From a bacterium (GTDB taxonomy: Bacteria > Patescibacteriota > Microgenomatia > UBA8517), in assembly GCA_021790215.1 (NCBI GenBank), contig JAJYIG010000005.1, positions 1 to 38,724 of the forward strand: DNA of 38,724 nt. The letters run 5' to 3'. This document shows positions 28,737 to 38,724 of the stretch, piece by piece. Under the pieces are notes generated by a model. It saw nothing but the letters and a program-made list of their open reading frames with translations, searched no databases and had not been told where the DNA came from. The position numbers and the translations under genes were made by a program. Positions within the stretch are counted from its first letter, which is position 1; every line of letters starts with the position of its first letter.

Positions 28737-30389
28737 ATGAAAAAGTTAATTTATCCAATTCTTCTGGTATTTATATTGGGATTGGCGTTTTTTTTGCGCT
28801 TTTATAGATTAACTTCCGATCCGCCTTCACTCAATTGGGATGAGGTTGCCATTGGATATAATGCTTATTCAATCCTTAAGACCGGGAGGGACGAATGGGG
28901 AGTGAAGTTTCCGATAAATTTTAAATCCTATAGCGAGTACAAACTTCCGGCCCAAATTTATGCCTCAATTCCGGCCATTGCAATTTTGGGCCTTAATGAT
29001 TTTTCGGTTCGGATTACTCCTGTAATTTATGGTGTTTTGACCGTTTTAGTCTGCTACTTTTTGGCCTACGCCTTATTTAAGAAGCGGAGTGTGGCTCTTT
29101 TTACCGCACTTCTTGTAGCAACCTCTCCATGGCATATTCAGCTTACCCGGGCATCTTTTGAATCCTCATTTTCCGTTCTTTGGGTGGTTCTTGGTTTGTG
29201 GCTTCTTATCTTGGGCTTTAAAAAGCCTAAATATTGGATACTTTCTGCGATTCCCTTTGCAATTTCCGTATATACGTACAATAGTGCCCGGGTTTTTACC
29301 CCGCTTTTTCTTTTTGTGGTTTTTATTATTTACAGAAAAGAGTTTCTCAAAAATCTCAAATATGCACTTTTGGCGGCGGGGCTTTTTGCCGCCATGCTAG
29401 CTCCTCTTATTCCGATTGTTTTTAATGGTGAGGCAATTGCCCGTTACAAATTGGTTAGTATAACAAATGATCCGGGATTAATTCCCCGGATTGACCAAAA
29501 TCGGAATAATTCAAAGCTTCCTCCGATTATTGCCAGGCTGGTTCATAACAGGGTGACTTATGTGAGTTTATACTTTACGGAGAATTATCTTGCACACTTT
29601 ACGCCTAACTTTCTTTTTATTAGTGGAGCAGGGCATCATCAGCATAATGTCCAGGGAATGGGAGAACTTTATTATTTTCAGGCACCATTCGTTCTTTTGG
29701 GCCTTTACTTTCTATTCAAGAAGAAAATGCGTTTCAGGTGGCTTCTTGCCGCTTGGCTTCTAATTGCGTTCATCCCAGTTGCGACAACCGATGACAGTAT
29801 TCCCAACGCTTTAAGGACAATTATTGCAGAGCCTTTTTACGAAATAATCACAGCCCTGGGAATTTATGAGGCGTATTTACTCCTCAAAAACAGGAAAATA
29901 TGGTTGTATGTGGTTGGTACGGCAACTATTGCCTTGGCGCTTTTTAATTTCTCTCATTACCTTTATCTTTTTTATGATGTTTACCCCTATAAATATTCGG
30001 AAGACTGGCAATATGGCTATAAACAAGCGGTTTCATATATTAAAGCAAACTATAATAAATATGATTTGATTGTCTTTACGCGTACATACGGGGAGCCTTA
30101 TATGTTTACTCTTTTTTACCTGAATTATGATCCGGCTAAATATCAAAATAGCCCCAATTTGGTGCGCTTCGAAGAGAATAATTGGGTTTGGGTTTTAAGG
30201 TTCGATAAATTTTACTTTCCGGATCTCGGAGATTCCGGAACCCACTATCAGGATATAGTTAAGGGTAATCCCGGTAAAAAGATTCTTTTTATCGGAAAAC
30301 CTGGTGACTTTCCTGCCGGAACCCCCATTCTGGATCAAATTAATTTTTTGGATGGAAAAGGAGATTTCCAGATTGTTGAGAAAAAATGA
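28737..30389 (+). CDS. GT39-like membrane glycosyltransferase
   Basis: DPPSLNWDEVAIGYNAYSILKTGRDEWGVKFPINFKSY, SPWHIQLTRASFESSFSVLW. Confidence 0.75.
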   Translation: MKKLIYPILLVFILGLAFFLRFYRLTSDPPSLNWDEVAIGYNAYSILKTGRDEWGVKFPINFKSYSEYKLPAQIYASIPAIAILGLNDFSVRITPVIYGVLTVLVCYFLAYALFKKRSVALFTALLVATSPWHIQLTRASFESSFSVLWVVLGLWLLILGFKKPKYWILSAIPFAISVYTYNSARVFTPLFLFVVFIIYRKEFLKNLKYALLAAGLFAAMLAPLIPIVFNGEAIARYKLVSITNDPGLIPRIDQNRNNSKLPPIIARLVHNRVTYVSLYFTENYLAHFTPNFLFISGAGHHQHNVQGMGELYYFQAPFVLLGLYFLFKKKMRFRWLLAAWLLIAFIPVATTDDSIPNALRTIIAEPFYEIITALGIYEAYLLLKNRKIWLYVVGTATIALALFNFSHYLYLFYDVYPYKYSEDWQYGYKQAVSYIKANYNKYDLIVFTRTYGEPYMFTLFYLNYDPAKYQNSPNLVRFEENNWVWVLRFDKFYFPDLGDSGTHYQDIVKGNPGKKILFIGKPGDFPAGTPILDQINFLDGKGDFQIVEKK

Positions 30390-31957
30390 AAAGAAAAGAC
30401 CTTGTTTTTCTGGGAGCAATAATTTTAGTTGCTGCATTCATCCGTTTCTTTTGGATAACAAAGGTTCCTCCGTCACTTGATTGGGACGAGGCTTCGGTTG
30501 GATATGATGCCTACTCGATACTTCAAACCGGCAAAGATCAATGGGGAACATCTTTCCCGATTGTTTTTAAATCCTTCGGTGAATTTAAATATCCCATTCA
30601 TATTTATTTCACTGCGTTAGTCACAAAGCTATTTGGGTATAGTGTTTTTTCTGTAAGAGCAGGATCGGCCTTTTTGGGAGTAGTAAATATTCTTCTTCTA
30701 TTTTTTCTGGCTTTGCGGATATCTAAAAATAAAACCCTGGCTTTTCTTTCGTGCCTATTTTTGGCTTTTTCGCCCTGGCATATTCAGTTTTCCAGAGTTA
30801 ATTGGGAAACAAACTTCGGTCTGTTTTTCTTTCTTGCCGGTTTACTCTTTTTCTTCAAGGGCATTGAGGGGAAAAAGGTGTGGTCTATCTTGTCGTTTAC
30901 TTTTTTTGGTATTGATCTTTTTACGTACAATGCAGCTAAAGCATTTATTCCCTTATTTGTTATAGCGTTAGTGTTTATTTATTTTAAGGATTTATTTAAA
31001 AATAAGGTGGCAACAGCTTTTGGTTTATTAATATTTTTAGGATTTATTTTAGTAAATATCGTTGATCCTCAACTTTCTGGGCTAACGCGTCTCGGACAGG
31101 TGACCTTTGATACTCAAAAGATTAATTCAACATATCTTTATAAACTTACCCATCGCCAAAAAATCGGTATAGCACAGTTGATGGCAGAGAATTATCTGAC
31201 TCATTTTACCCCGAAATTCCTTTTCATTTCGGGAGATAGTAACCCGCGCCATTCGATTCAGGCAGTTGGTGAGCTCTATTGGTATGAAGCTCTACTTTTG
31301 CCTCTTGGAGTTTATTTTTTAATTAAAACCAAAAGTAAGTGGGCATGGTTAATCCTCGCCTGGTTCATTTTAGCTCCCGTTCCGGCATCAATTGCAACTG
31401 AAGCTCCCCACGCGTCAAGGAGCATGTTTGCTCTTGGGGGGTGGCAGATAGTTTCGGCATCCGGATTTTTCTATCTTCTAAGCCTATTTAAAAAATCTAG
31501 GTTTCGGGAATATTTTATCGCTTTCAGTGTTTTAATATTTTTATTTTTTACTGAAAACTACCTATATAATTATTTTGCTGTTTACCCTGTCAAATATTCG
31601 AGCGATTGGCAGTATGGATACATGAAGATTTTCACGGATTATAAGAAAGACTTTGCCAAGTATAACCGCGTTATTGTTTCAGACCAGGATGGGCAGCCTT
31701 ATATATTTGCACTTTATTATCTTAAATATGACCCGAACCTTTTTAGAGAAACAGTACAATATAGTCCTGAAAGTAACTGGGGAGCTTCAACTGTAAAAAG
31801 TTTTGGCAAGTTTATCTTCAAGAAGGTCACAGAAGGCGATTTGCAAAAAGGGTCATTGGTATTTGCTACCGATAATGACAAAATAGGGGATGTGAGCCCA
31901 ATTAGTAAGATCATGAATTTGAACGGAACAACTGCTTTTTGGGTCTACGCGAAATGA
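30386..31957 (+). CDS. GT39-like membrane glycosyltransferase
   Basis: VPPSLDWDEASVGYDAYSILQTGKDQWGTSFPIVFKSF, SPWHIQFSRVNWETNFGLFF; ATGA coupling. Confidence 0.75.
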   Translation: MKRKDLVFLGAIILVAAFIRFFWITKVPPSLDWDEASVGYDAYSILQTGKDQWGTSFPIVFKSFGEFKYPIHIYFTALVTKLFGYSVFSVRAGSAFLGVVNILLLFFLALRISKNKTLAFLSCLFLAFSPWHIQFSRVNWETNFGLFFFLAGLLFFFKGIEGKKVWSILSFTFFGIDLFTYNAAKAFIPLFVIALVFIYFKDLFKNKVATAFGLLIFLGFILVNIVDPQLSGLTRLGQVTFDTQKINSTYLYKLTHRQKIGIAQLMAENYLTHFTPKFLFISGDSNPRHSIQAVGELYWYEALLLPLGVYFLIKTKSKWAWLILAWFILAPVPASIATEAPHASRSMFALGGWQIVSASGFFYLLSLFKKSRFREYFIAFSVLIFLFFTENYLYNYFAVYPVKYSSDWQYGYMKIFTDYKKDFAKYNRVIVSDQDGQPYIFALYYLKYDPNLFRETVQYSPESNWGASTVKSFGKFIFKKVTEGDLQKGSLVFATDNDKIGDVSPISKIMNLNGTTAFWVYAK

Positions 31958-33552
31958 AGAAATTCCTGGAATTCGTAACTATTCTTGTTATATTTATTGC
32001 CGCCGTCTTTTTGAGAGTATATAAGTTGGATCAAATTCCGCCTTCCTTAAATTGGGATGAGGTTGCAGCGGGCTATAATGCCTACACGATCGCCAACTGG
32101 GGAGTTGATGAGTGGGGACATAAATTTCCTTTAGTCTTTCAATCTTTTTATGATGATAAACATCCTGTTCACATTTATATTGCAGCTGCTTTTATAAAAG
32201 TTTTTGGTCTTTCTGATTTTGTAACGCGACTCCCGAGTGCGGTTTTCGGTTCCTTAACGGTGTTGGCAATTTATTTTTTGGTCAGGTTGATGTTCAAAAA
32301 TAGACTTGCTGGAATTTTTTCTGCCCTGTTTTTGGCCATTTCTTCATATCATCTACAATTTTCCCGCGGACTTTGGGAGGTAACTTTTGCTCTTTTCTTT
32401 TACATACTTGGGCTTTTGCTGTTCTATATTGGAATTAGGAAAAAGACATGGCTATTGCCTTTATCGTTCTTTAGTTTCGGAATTTGTTTCTTTTCTTACC
32501 ACGCATCTAAAGTTTTAGTGCCTCCGACACTTCTTTTGTTGGGAATTTTATATTTTAAGGATTTAGTTAAAAATAGGATCTCTCTCCTTTTGTGTGGTTT
32601 GGTAATTCTTCTTTTTGCCGGGTTGACTATCCAAAATCCTAGAATTTTGGGGTTTGCCAGAATTGCTCAAAATAAATTATCAAATGTGGAGATAGATGGA
32701 ACTTTTATCTATCCAAGAACGCACAATATTTATTTGGCAACCGCGGAAGTTACCCTTGATCATTATGTAACTTATTTTTCTCCTAAATATCTGTTTGTTT
32801 CGGGAGATCAAGACCCGCGAGATTCAGTTCCTGTTTTTGGACAATTCTATAAGATTTATGCGGTGTTGATTGCAATCGGTCTGATTTCACTTATTTTTAT
32901 CAGATCGAAAGAAGTATTAATTATTTTGGCATGGTTACTTCTTGCCCCGCTTCCGGCTGCTTTTACAACCGGAGAAGCCCAAAATGCTACGCGTGCAATG
33001 TTTATGATGGGGAGTGTGGATATTTTGGCCGCTTTAGGAGCGAGCAGGTTTGTAATGTTAATCAAAAATGAGATTTGGTACATATTGGCAAGTCTTATTA
33101 TTATTATCCCTTTGTTTACAGAATTTGGGATGTATTTAAGGTATTACTATACGGAGTACGCAAAAAAGGATGCAATAGCGTGGCAATACGGAATGAAGCA
33201 AATTGCGATGTACATTAAAGACAATCCAAATTATTGGAGAGTGTACATGACTAAAGACAGACAGCAGCCCTATATTTTCCTTTTGTACTATCTCAAATAT
33301 CCCGTTTACGAATATCTGAATACGGTCAAATATGATGAGAGTCAAAGCAAGAGCTACAACGTGGCGGAGTCATTTGGCGATTTTCAGTTTTCCAATTGGG
33401 ATCCGATAGAAAGCCCCCCGACTCCATACACACTTTATGTTCTTACCCCAAGTGAGTATGATGGGTTAAGGTACAGATCAGATTTTGATATAAAAGATTT
33501 GATAAAATATCCCGATGGCTCGAATGCCTATTTCATAGTTGAATCAAAATGA
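31954..33552 (+). CDS. GT39-like membrane glycosyltransferase
   Basis: IPPSLNWDEVAAGYNAYTIANWGVDEWGHKFPLVFQSF, SSYHLQFSRGLWEVTFALFF. ATG 31954 (MKKFLEF) overlaps the previous stop as ATGA; the track start at 31939 is likely too early. Confidence 0.75.
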   Translation: MKKFLEFVTILVIFIAAVFLRVYKLDQIPPSLNWDEVAAGYNAYTIANWGVDEWGHKFPLVFQSFYDDKHPVHIYIAAAFIKVFGLSDFVTRLPSAVFGSLTVLAIYFLVRLMFKNRLAGIFSALFLAISSYHLQFSRGLWEVTFALFFYILGLLLFYIGIRKKTWLLPLSFFSFGICFFSYHASKVLVPPTLLLLGILYFKDLVKNRISLLLCGLVILLFAGLTIQNPRILGFARIAQNKLSNVEIDGTFIYPRTHNIYLATAEVTLDHYVTYFSPKYLFVSGDQDPRDSVPVFGQFYKIYAVLIAIGLISLIFIRSKEVLIILAWLLLAPLPAAFTTGEAQNATRAMFMMGSVDILAALGASRFVMLIKNEIWYILASLIIIIPLFTEFGMYLRYYYTEYAKKDAIAWQYGMKQIAMYIKDNPNYWRVYMTKDRQQPYIFLLYYLKYPVYEYLNTVKYDESQSKSYNVAESFGDFQFSNWDPIESPPTPYTLYVLTPSEYDGLRYRSDFDIKDLIKYPDGSNAYFIVESK

Positions 33553-34463
33553 CCAAATTATCACAAAGCAAAAATCTTCGCCTATCAGTGGTTTTGGCAA
33601 CAAGAAATGAGGAGGCAAACATTGGGAGATGCTTGGAGTCTGTTAAAAAGATAGCTAGTGAGATGATTGTTGTTGATGAGTATTCAACCGATAAAACTAC
33701 TGAAATTGCCAAAAGGTTGGGTGCAAAAGTGTACCTGGAACCTCATCATGACATTTTTCATATCACGAAACAAAAAGCATTGGATAGTGCAAAAGGAGAA
33801 TGGATACTCCAACTTGATGCGGATGAAGTTGTAACCCCGGAGTTAGCAGATCAGATAGAATTAGTAATTAGTAATTCGAGATTAGTAATTCCACCGGAGA
33901 AATTAAGATTATTTAGAAAACATCAGGAGCTGATAGAAAAAAGAGATGGCAACATAGGAAAAGCTGGCGGCCCGATTGTAGGTTATTTTATTCCCCGGAG
34001 AAATATGTTTTTGGGCAAACCCTTAATCCATGCCGGAGTTTATCCGGATGGCGTTATCCGTCTGGTTAAAAAAGGCTTCGCACGTTTTCCTCAAAAATCT
34101 GTTCATGAACAAATTAGTTTGGATGGCGAAGTCGGCTGGCTTTCGGGAGATCTACTTCATTACGATTCTCCAACCCTGAAACGTTATCTGGCCCGACTCA
34201 ATCGTTATACCGATCTCATTGCAAAAGAATACAGTGAACAAAAAGTTCCAAAAAATATATTTTCATTTTTTAGTTATGTGATTATTAGGCCTAAACTTAC
34301 ATTCTTAAGTTTATATTTCCGACACAAAGGATTTCTGGATGGGGTTCCGGGATTTTTGTGGTCATTTTTTTCTGCCTCCAGATTTCCTCTTAGCTATTTT
34401 AAATATCTAAGTAAATATAAAATTCTGTCGGAAGAAAAATCAAACGATTCGAAGAATCACTAA
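33549..34463 (+). CDS. GT2 family glycosyltransferase, WaaE/KdtX-like, with a low-complexity insertion
   Basis: LSVVLATRNEEANIGRCLESVKKIASEMIVVDEYSTDKT, LQLDADEVVTPELADQ, FIPRRNMFLGKPLIHAGVYPDGVIRL; in-frame insert ELVISNSRLVIPPEKLRLF. Confidence 0.8.
   Translation: MTKLSQSKNLRLSVVLATRNEEANIGRCLESVKKIASEMIVVDEYSTDKTTEIAKRLGAKVYLEPHHDIFHITKQKALDSAKGEWILQLDADEVVTPELADQIELVISNSRLVIPPEKLRLFRKHQELIEKRDGNIGKAGGPIVGYFIPRRNMFLGKPLIHAGVYPDGVIRLVKKGFARFPQKSVHEQISLDGEVGWLSGDLLHYDSPTLKRYLARLNRYTDLIAKEYSEQKVPKNIFSFFSYVIIRPKLTFLSLYFRHKGFLDGVPGFLWSFFSASRFPLSYFKYLSKYKILSEEKSNDSKNH
33859..33892. repeat. AT-rich repeat-like tract inside a GT2 CDS
   Basis: AATTAGTAATTAGTAATTCGAGATTAGTAATTCC: three copies of the unit (A)TTAGTAATT, translated as LVISNSRLVI. 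Confidence 0.5.
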
Positions 34464-34491
34464 TGATGAATTTTATATGTGATGTAATGCC

Positions 34492-35490
34492 ATGAAAATC
34501 GCAATTGACGCGGGACCTTTAAAAAGTGGAGACTCTATTAGGGGAATTGGGGTATATGCCAGAGAGCTCCTAGCTGCAACAAAACTAGAAGGAGTAGATA
34601 TATCGAAATCGGATTTGAGTAAATATGATGTAGTTCATTTTACTCGCTTTAATCCTTTTCAAATTTCTATTCCTTTATCAAAACCTAAAAAAACCAAATT
34701 CGTTCTGACCATTTATGATCTAATCCCTCTTATCTACCCCAAACATTATCCACCTGGAGTAAAAGGCTGGGTTAAGTGGCAAATCAATAAATATCTGATT
34801 AGAAAAAACGTCGATGTAATAATTACAATTTCTGAGACTTCAAAGAAAGACATCTGTAGATTTATAGGGATTAGTCCCAAAAAGGTTCGTGTGATTTATC
34901 TTGCCCCCCGTTCCATTTTCAAAAAAATGGATCTTGGTTCTTGGGGTCTGGAGATTGTGAAACGCTATGATCTACCAAAACACTTCGCTTTATATGTTGG
35001 GGACGTTAATTACAACAAAAACATTCCGAATTTAATTAGAGCCTGCAAAATTGCAAAAATACCGCTTGTTATTGCCGGAAAGCAAGCGGTTGAAATTGGA
35101 AGAATAGATTTGGATCATCCGGAATTGAAGCATTTGAAAGGCGTTGATTGGTCGGGTGTGATTCGTTTGGGTTTTATCCCGGATGAGGACCTTGTAAAGA
35201 TTTATAATTTAGCAAGCGTTTATGTTCAACCCTCTTTTTATGAAGGCTTTGGGCTGCCTGCACTGGAGGCAATGGCTTGCAGAACTCCGGTTGCATGCGC
35301 TAAAACTCAGGCTCTGGCTGAAATCCTAGGAAATGGATTGGATTATTTTGATCCAAAAGAACCCGAAGATATGGCTAAAAATATTTTATTGCCAAACAAA
35401 AAAATAAAACTACCGCGTGTTTATTCTTGGGCAAAAACAGGTAAAGAGACGGTCAGTATTTATAACTCTTTGTTTGGCCTGGAGGATTGA
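34492..35490 (+). CDS. GT4-like glycosyltransferase (group 1)
   Basis: MKIAIDAGPLKSGDSIRGIGVYARELL, TIYDLIPLIYP, VDVIITISETSKKDI, VYVQPSFYEGFGLPALEAMACRTPVACAKTQALAEI (GT4 donor site). Confidence 0.9.
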   Translation: MKIAIDAGPLKSGDSIRGIGVYARELLAATKLEGVDISKSDLSKYDVVHFTRFNPFQISIPLSKPKKTKFVLTIYDLIPLIYPKHYPPGVKGWVKWQINKYLIRKNVDVIITISETSKKDICRFIGISPKKVRVIYLAPRSIFKKMDLGSWGLEIVKRYDLPKHFALYVGDVNYNKNIPNLIRACKIAKIPLVIAGKQAVEIGRIDLDHPELKHLKGVDWSGVIRLGFIPDEDLVKIYNLASVYVQPSFYEGFGLPALEAMACRTPVACAKTQALAEILGNGLDYFDPKEPEDMAKNILLPNKKIKLPRVYSWAKTGKETVSIYNSLFGLED

Positions 35491-35491
35491 C

Positions 35492-36685
35492 ATGAATAAG
35501 GGTGGCGACAGGAATTCGCAAAAAATATTACCATTATATTTAGTATGGAGAGCTGCTTTGTTCGCGATAGCACTTGTCTCCATTTTTGTTATCTCTAAAT
35601 ATGGCGGCAGGTTTCCTTATGTTGATAGAGTTTTGCAGATAACTCACTTGCCTGAGTGGATTTGGGGCTTTGGAGGATTTGATGGAGTTCATTATCTGAG
35701 AATTGCCCAGAATGGATACAATGCGGCATATACTCCGGCGTTTTTCCCAGTTTTTCCACTTCTGGTAAGACTCTTTACCAACTTTATCCCCAAAAATCCC
35801 ATTCTAGATTTATCACTTTACGTTGATCCGGCCTACTTCTACACCGGTCTTATTCTTTCCAATGCTTTTTTTTTGATAGCTCTATATCTTATCTACAAAC
35901 TCTTTAGACTTGATTACGACCAAAAAGTTTCTTGGTTTTCACTTATTTTTCTGCTTCTATTCCCAACATCATTTTATTTAGGATCAATTTATACAGAGCC
36001 TCTATTCTTACTTTTGTCTGCTCTGGTTTTATATGAAAGCAGGAAAAGAAATTTCCTGCTGGCGGGAATTTTTTGTGGTATCGCATCGGCAACAAGAATT
36101 ATTGGAGTTCTATTGGCACCCGTAATATTGATTGAACTTTTTTTGGCAATCAAAAATGGGAATATATTTCTAAAAAGTAAACAGTTTATATTTTCGGTAA
36201 TTGGTTTAGGCCTTTCGGTAGCAGGTATGGCTTCTTATATGTTTTATCTTTGGAGAAATTTTAAAGATCCACTTTATTTTATTTCGACCCAACCGTTTTT
36301 TGGGGCGGAAAGATCATCGACAATTATTCTTTTACCACAGGTGATTTATCGCTATATAAGAATTTTCATGAGTACTCCTATATATTCTTTACAATTTTTA
36401 AATTCTGCTTTGGAATTTGTCATGGCTTTGGTTCCATTAATATTATTGATTATTTATTTCAAAAAGATACGCTTTAGTTATTGGGTTTTTATGCTTCTGG
36501 CTTTGATAGTGCCTACACTGTCTGGTTCATTTTCTTCAATGCCAAGGTATGACCTGGTTGCATTTCCGCTTCTTCCTGTTATCGTCGTAAAATTGGGGAA
36601 ATATAGCAGGTTGGTAATGACTTTATCAGCGATTTTAGGTATCATACTGCTAAGTCTTTTTATCAGAGGCTACTGGGTGGCGTAA
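35492..36685 (+). CDS. Mannosyltransferase PIG-V/Gpi18-like (GT-C) membrane protein
   Basis: GFGGFDGVHYLRIAQNGYNAAYTPAFFPVFPLLVRLF and LLFPTSFYLGSIYTEPLFLLLSALVLYESRKRNFLLAGIFCGIASATRIIGVLL match the PIG-V pattern. ATG 35492 is preferred over the track start 35417. Confidence 0.75.
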   Translation: MNKGGDRNSQKILPLYLVWRAALFAIALVSIFVISKYGGRFPYVDRVLQITHLPEWIWGFGGFDGVHYLRIAQNGYNAAYTPAFFPVFPLLVRLFTNFIPKNPILDLSLYVDPAYFYTGLILSNAFFLIALYLIYKLFRLDYDQKVSWFSLIFLLLFPTSFYLGSIYTEPLFLLLSALVLYESRKRNFLLAGIFCGIASATRIIGVLLAPVILIELFLAIKNGNIFLKSKQFIFSVIGLGLSVAGMASYMFYLWRNFKDPLYFISTQPFFGAERSSTIILLPQVIYRYIRIFMSTPIYSLQFLNSALEFVMALVPLILLIIYFKKIRFSYWVFMLLALIVPTLSGSFSSMPRYDLVAFPLLPVIVVKLGKYSRLVMTLSAILGIILLSLFIRGYWVA

Positions 36686-36690
36686 AGTGA

Positions 36691-37692
<1,002 letters not shown>

Positions 37693-37694
37693 GT

Positions 37695-38363
37695 ATGCAT
37701 ATATTTATAGTTATTCCTCTTTTTAATGAAGAGAAACATACCTCCCAGGTTATCAAGAGCATTGCAAGGTATAAACTTCCAATCGTCGTCGTTGATGATG
37801 GGAGTGTGGACGAGTCAAGATTAAAGATTGAGGATTTAAGATTGAAGAATGTCACTGTTCTTGAACACAAAGTCAATCTCGGTAAGGGAGCGGCAATGAA
37901 GACCGGGGCTGATTATGCTTTTGGCAGAGGAGCTGACGCCGTGATTTTTATGGACTCTGATGGTCAGCATCTGGCTTCGGACTTGCCAAGGTTTATTCAA
38001 GTTTTGAAATCCGGAAGTGCAGATGTGGTTTTTGGTTCAAGAAATTTGAGTTACGGCGTCCCATTTGTCAGATATATTGGCAACAAGGTTGCTTCTGTTA
38101 TTGCTGCGACATTTTTCGATGTATATGTTTCGGATGCAATTTGCGGTTTTAGGGCTTTGACGAAAAAGGCGTACAAAAAAGTGAGATGGGATTCCAGGGG
38201 ATATGGAGTTGAGATCGAGATGATAGCAAGAGTAGGGAAGAATAAGGTTAGTCATGTAGAGGTACCTGTTGAAACCATTTATCACGATAAAGTTAAAGGA
38301 GTTACAGTTATTGATGCTTTTGGAGTCTTATTCGAAGTTATAAAATGGAGAATCACGTTGTAA
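37695..38363 (+). CDS. GT2 family glycosyltransferase, dolichol-phosphate mannosyltransferase (DPM1)-like
   Basis: IVIPLFNEEKHTSQVIKSIARY, VVVDDGSVDES, NLGKGAAMKTGADYAF, IFMDSDGQHLASDLPRF, AICGFRALTKKAYKKV motifs. Confidence 0.85.
   Translation: MHIFIVIPLFNEEKHTSQVIKSIARYKLPIVVVDDGSVDESRLKIEDLRLKNVTVLEHKVNLGKGAAMKTGADYAFGRGADAVIFMDSDGQHLASDLPRFIQVLKSGSADVVFGSRNLSYGVPFVRYIGNKVASVIAATFFDVYVSDAICGFRALTKKAYKKVRWDSRGYGVEIEMIARVGKNKVSHVEVPVETIYHDKVKGVTVIDAFGVLFEVIKWRITL
37818..37850. repeat. AT-rich repeat-like tract inside a GT2 CDS
   Basis: AGATTAAAGATTGAGGATTTAAGATTGAAGAAT, internally repetitive (AGATTRA-type units), translated as RLKIEDLRLKN. Confidence 0.5.
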
Positions 38364-38365
38364 TT

Positions 38366-38397
38366 TTCCATTTTCATTTTTGCAATGTAAAATGGAA
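38366..38397. repeat. Hairpin-forming inverted repeat between GT2 and DUF2304
   Basis: TTCCATTTT (38366-38374) and AAAATGGAA (38389-38397), perfect 9-nt arms with a 14-nt loop. Confidence 0.55.
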
Positions 38398-38406
38398 GCT
38401 GACTTT

Positions 38407-38724
38407 ATGATAATCGGAATTCAAATCGTTGCGATTCTTTTTGCTTTCAGCATGATTTATCTTGCGGTTCTTGCTTATAAAAGAAGAGAACTTGGCAAGG
38501 GAGAAATTGTTTCTTGGGTAGTTCTTTGGACCACTGCTGTCATAATAGTGGTATTTCCTGAGCTTCTTAGGCCTTTTGCTAAAACAATTTTAGTTACCAG
38601 AGTCTTTGATTTAATGACCATTGGCGGATTCATTTTGGTTATCACAATGGTCGGAAGTGCATATTTAAGAACTAAGAGAAACGAAAAGAAATTGGAAGAA
38701 TTGGTTCGCCATGAGGCACTAAAA
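38407..38724 (+). CDS. DUF2304-like small membrane protein, 3'-truncated by the window end
   Basis: MIIGIQIVAILFAFSMIYLAVLAYKRRELGKGEIVSWVVLWTTAVIIVVFPELLRPFAKTILVTRVFDLMTIGGFILVITMVGSAYLRTKRNEKKLEELVRHEALK, open to the window end and absent from the ORF track; typical partner of a GT2. Confidence 0.7.
   Translation, partial: MIIGIQIVAILFAFSMIYLAVLAYKRRELGKGEIVSWVVLWTTAVIIVVFPELLRPFAKTILVTRVFDLMTIGGFILVITMVGSAYLRTKRNEKKLEELVRHEALK

Noticed and set aside
35417-35491. N-terminal extension MFILGQKQVKRRSVFITLCLAWRID of the PIG-V-like gene
   Set aside because: Out-of-frame overlap with the end of the GT4 gene; ATG 35492 just after its stop is more plausible.

Overview
This 38.7 kb AT-rich window has every convincing gene on the + strand. 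It looks like part of a very large envelope glycan or glycoprotein glycosylation locus. The density of GT-C and GT2 genes, the short overlapping genes, the lack of obvious Shine-Dalgarno sites and TGA acting as a normal stop suggest a CPR/Patescibacteria-type genome, perhaps Microgenomates-like (inference). Contents: about 8 GT2 glycosyltransferases, 2 GT4-like glycosyltransferases, about 16 polytopic GT-C/GT39-like membrane proteins (one split by a frameshift), a Wzx-like flippase, a GDP-L-fucose-synthase-like epimerase, and a terminal GT2 + DUF2304 pair cut by the window end. The points most worth a second look are: (i) a three-member membrane protein family (11717-13405, 16861-18861, 18866-20872) with shared G-x-D-G-x-W-H and GGE[ST]xFW...NPPxA motifs, in which two members share a 50-aa block with 48 identical residues but 21 synonymous codon differences; (ii) three TGnTA[AC]AAT extended -10 elements exactly 6 nt before start codons, the geometry of leaderless promoters; (iii) a DUF4342-like relic and a GT39-like relic, each apparently missing its middle and both absent from the ORF track; (iv) a T9 tract that splits a GT39 gene; and (v) a dispersed AT-rich repeat family that reaches into coding sequence. 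No rRNA, tRNA, CRISPR or transposase genes were recognised.
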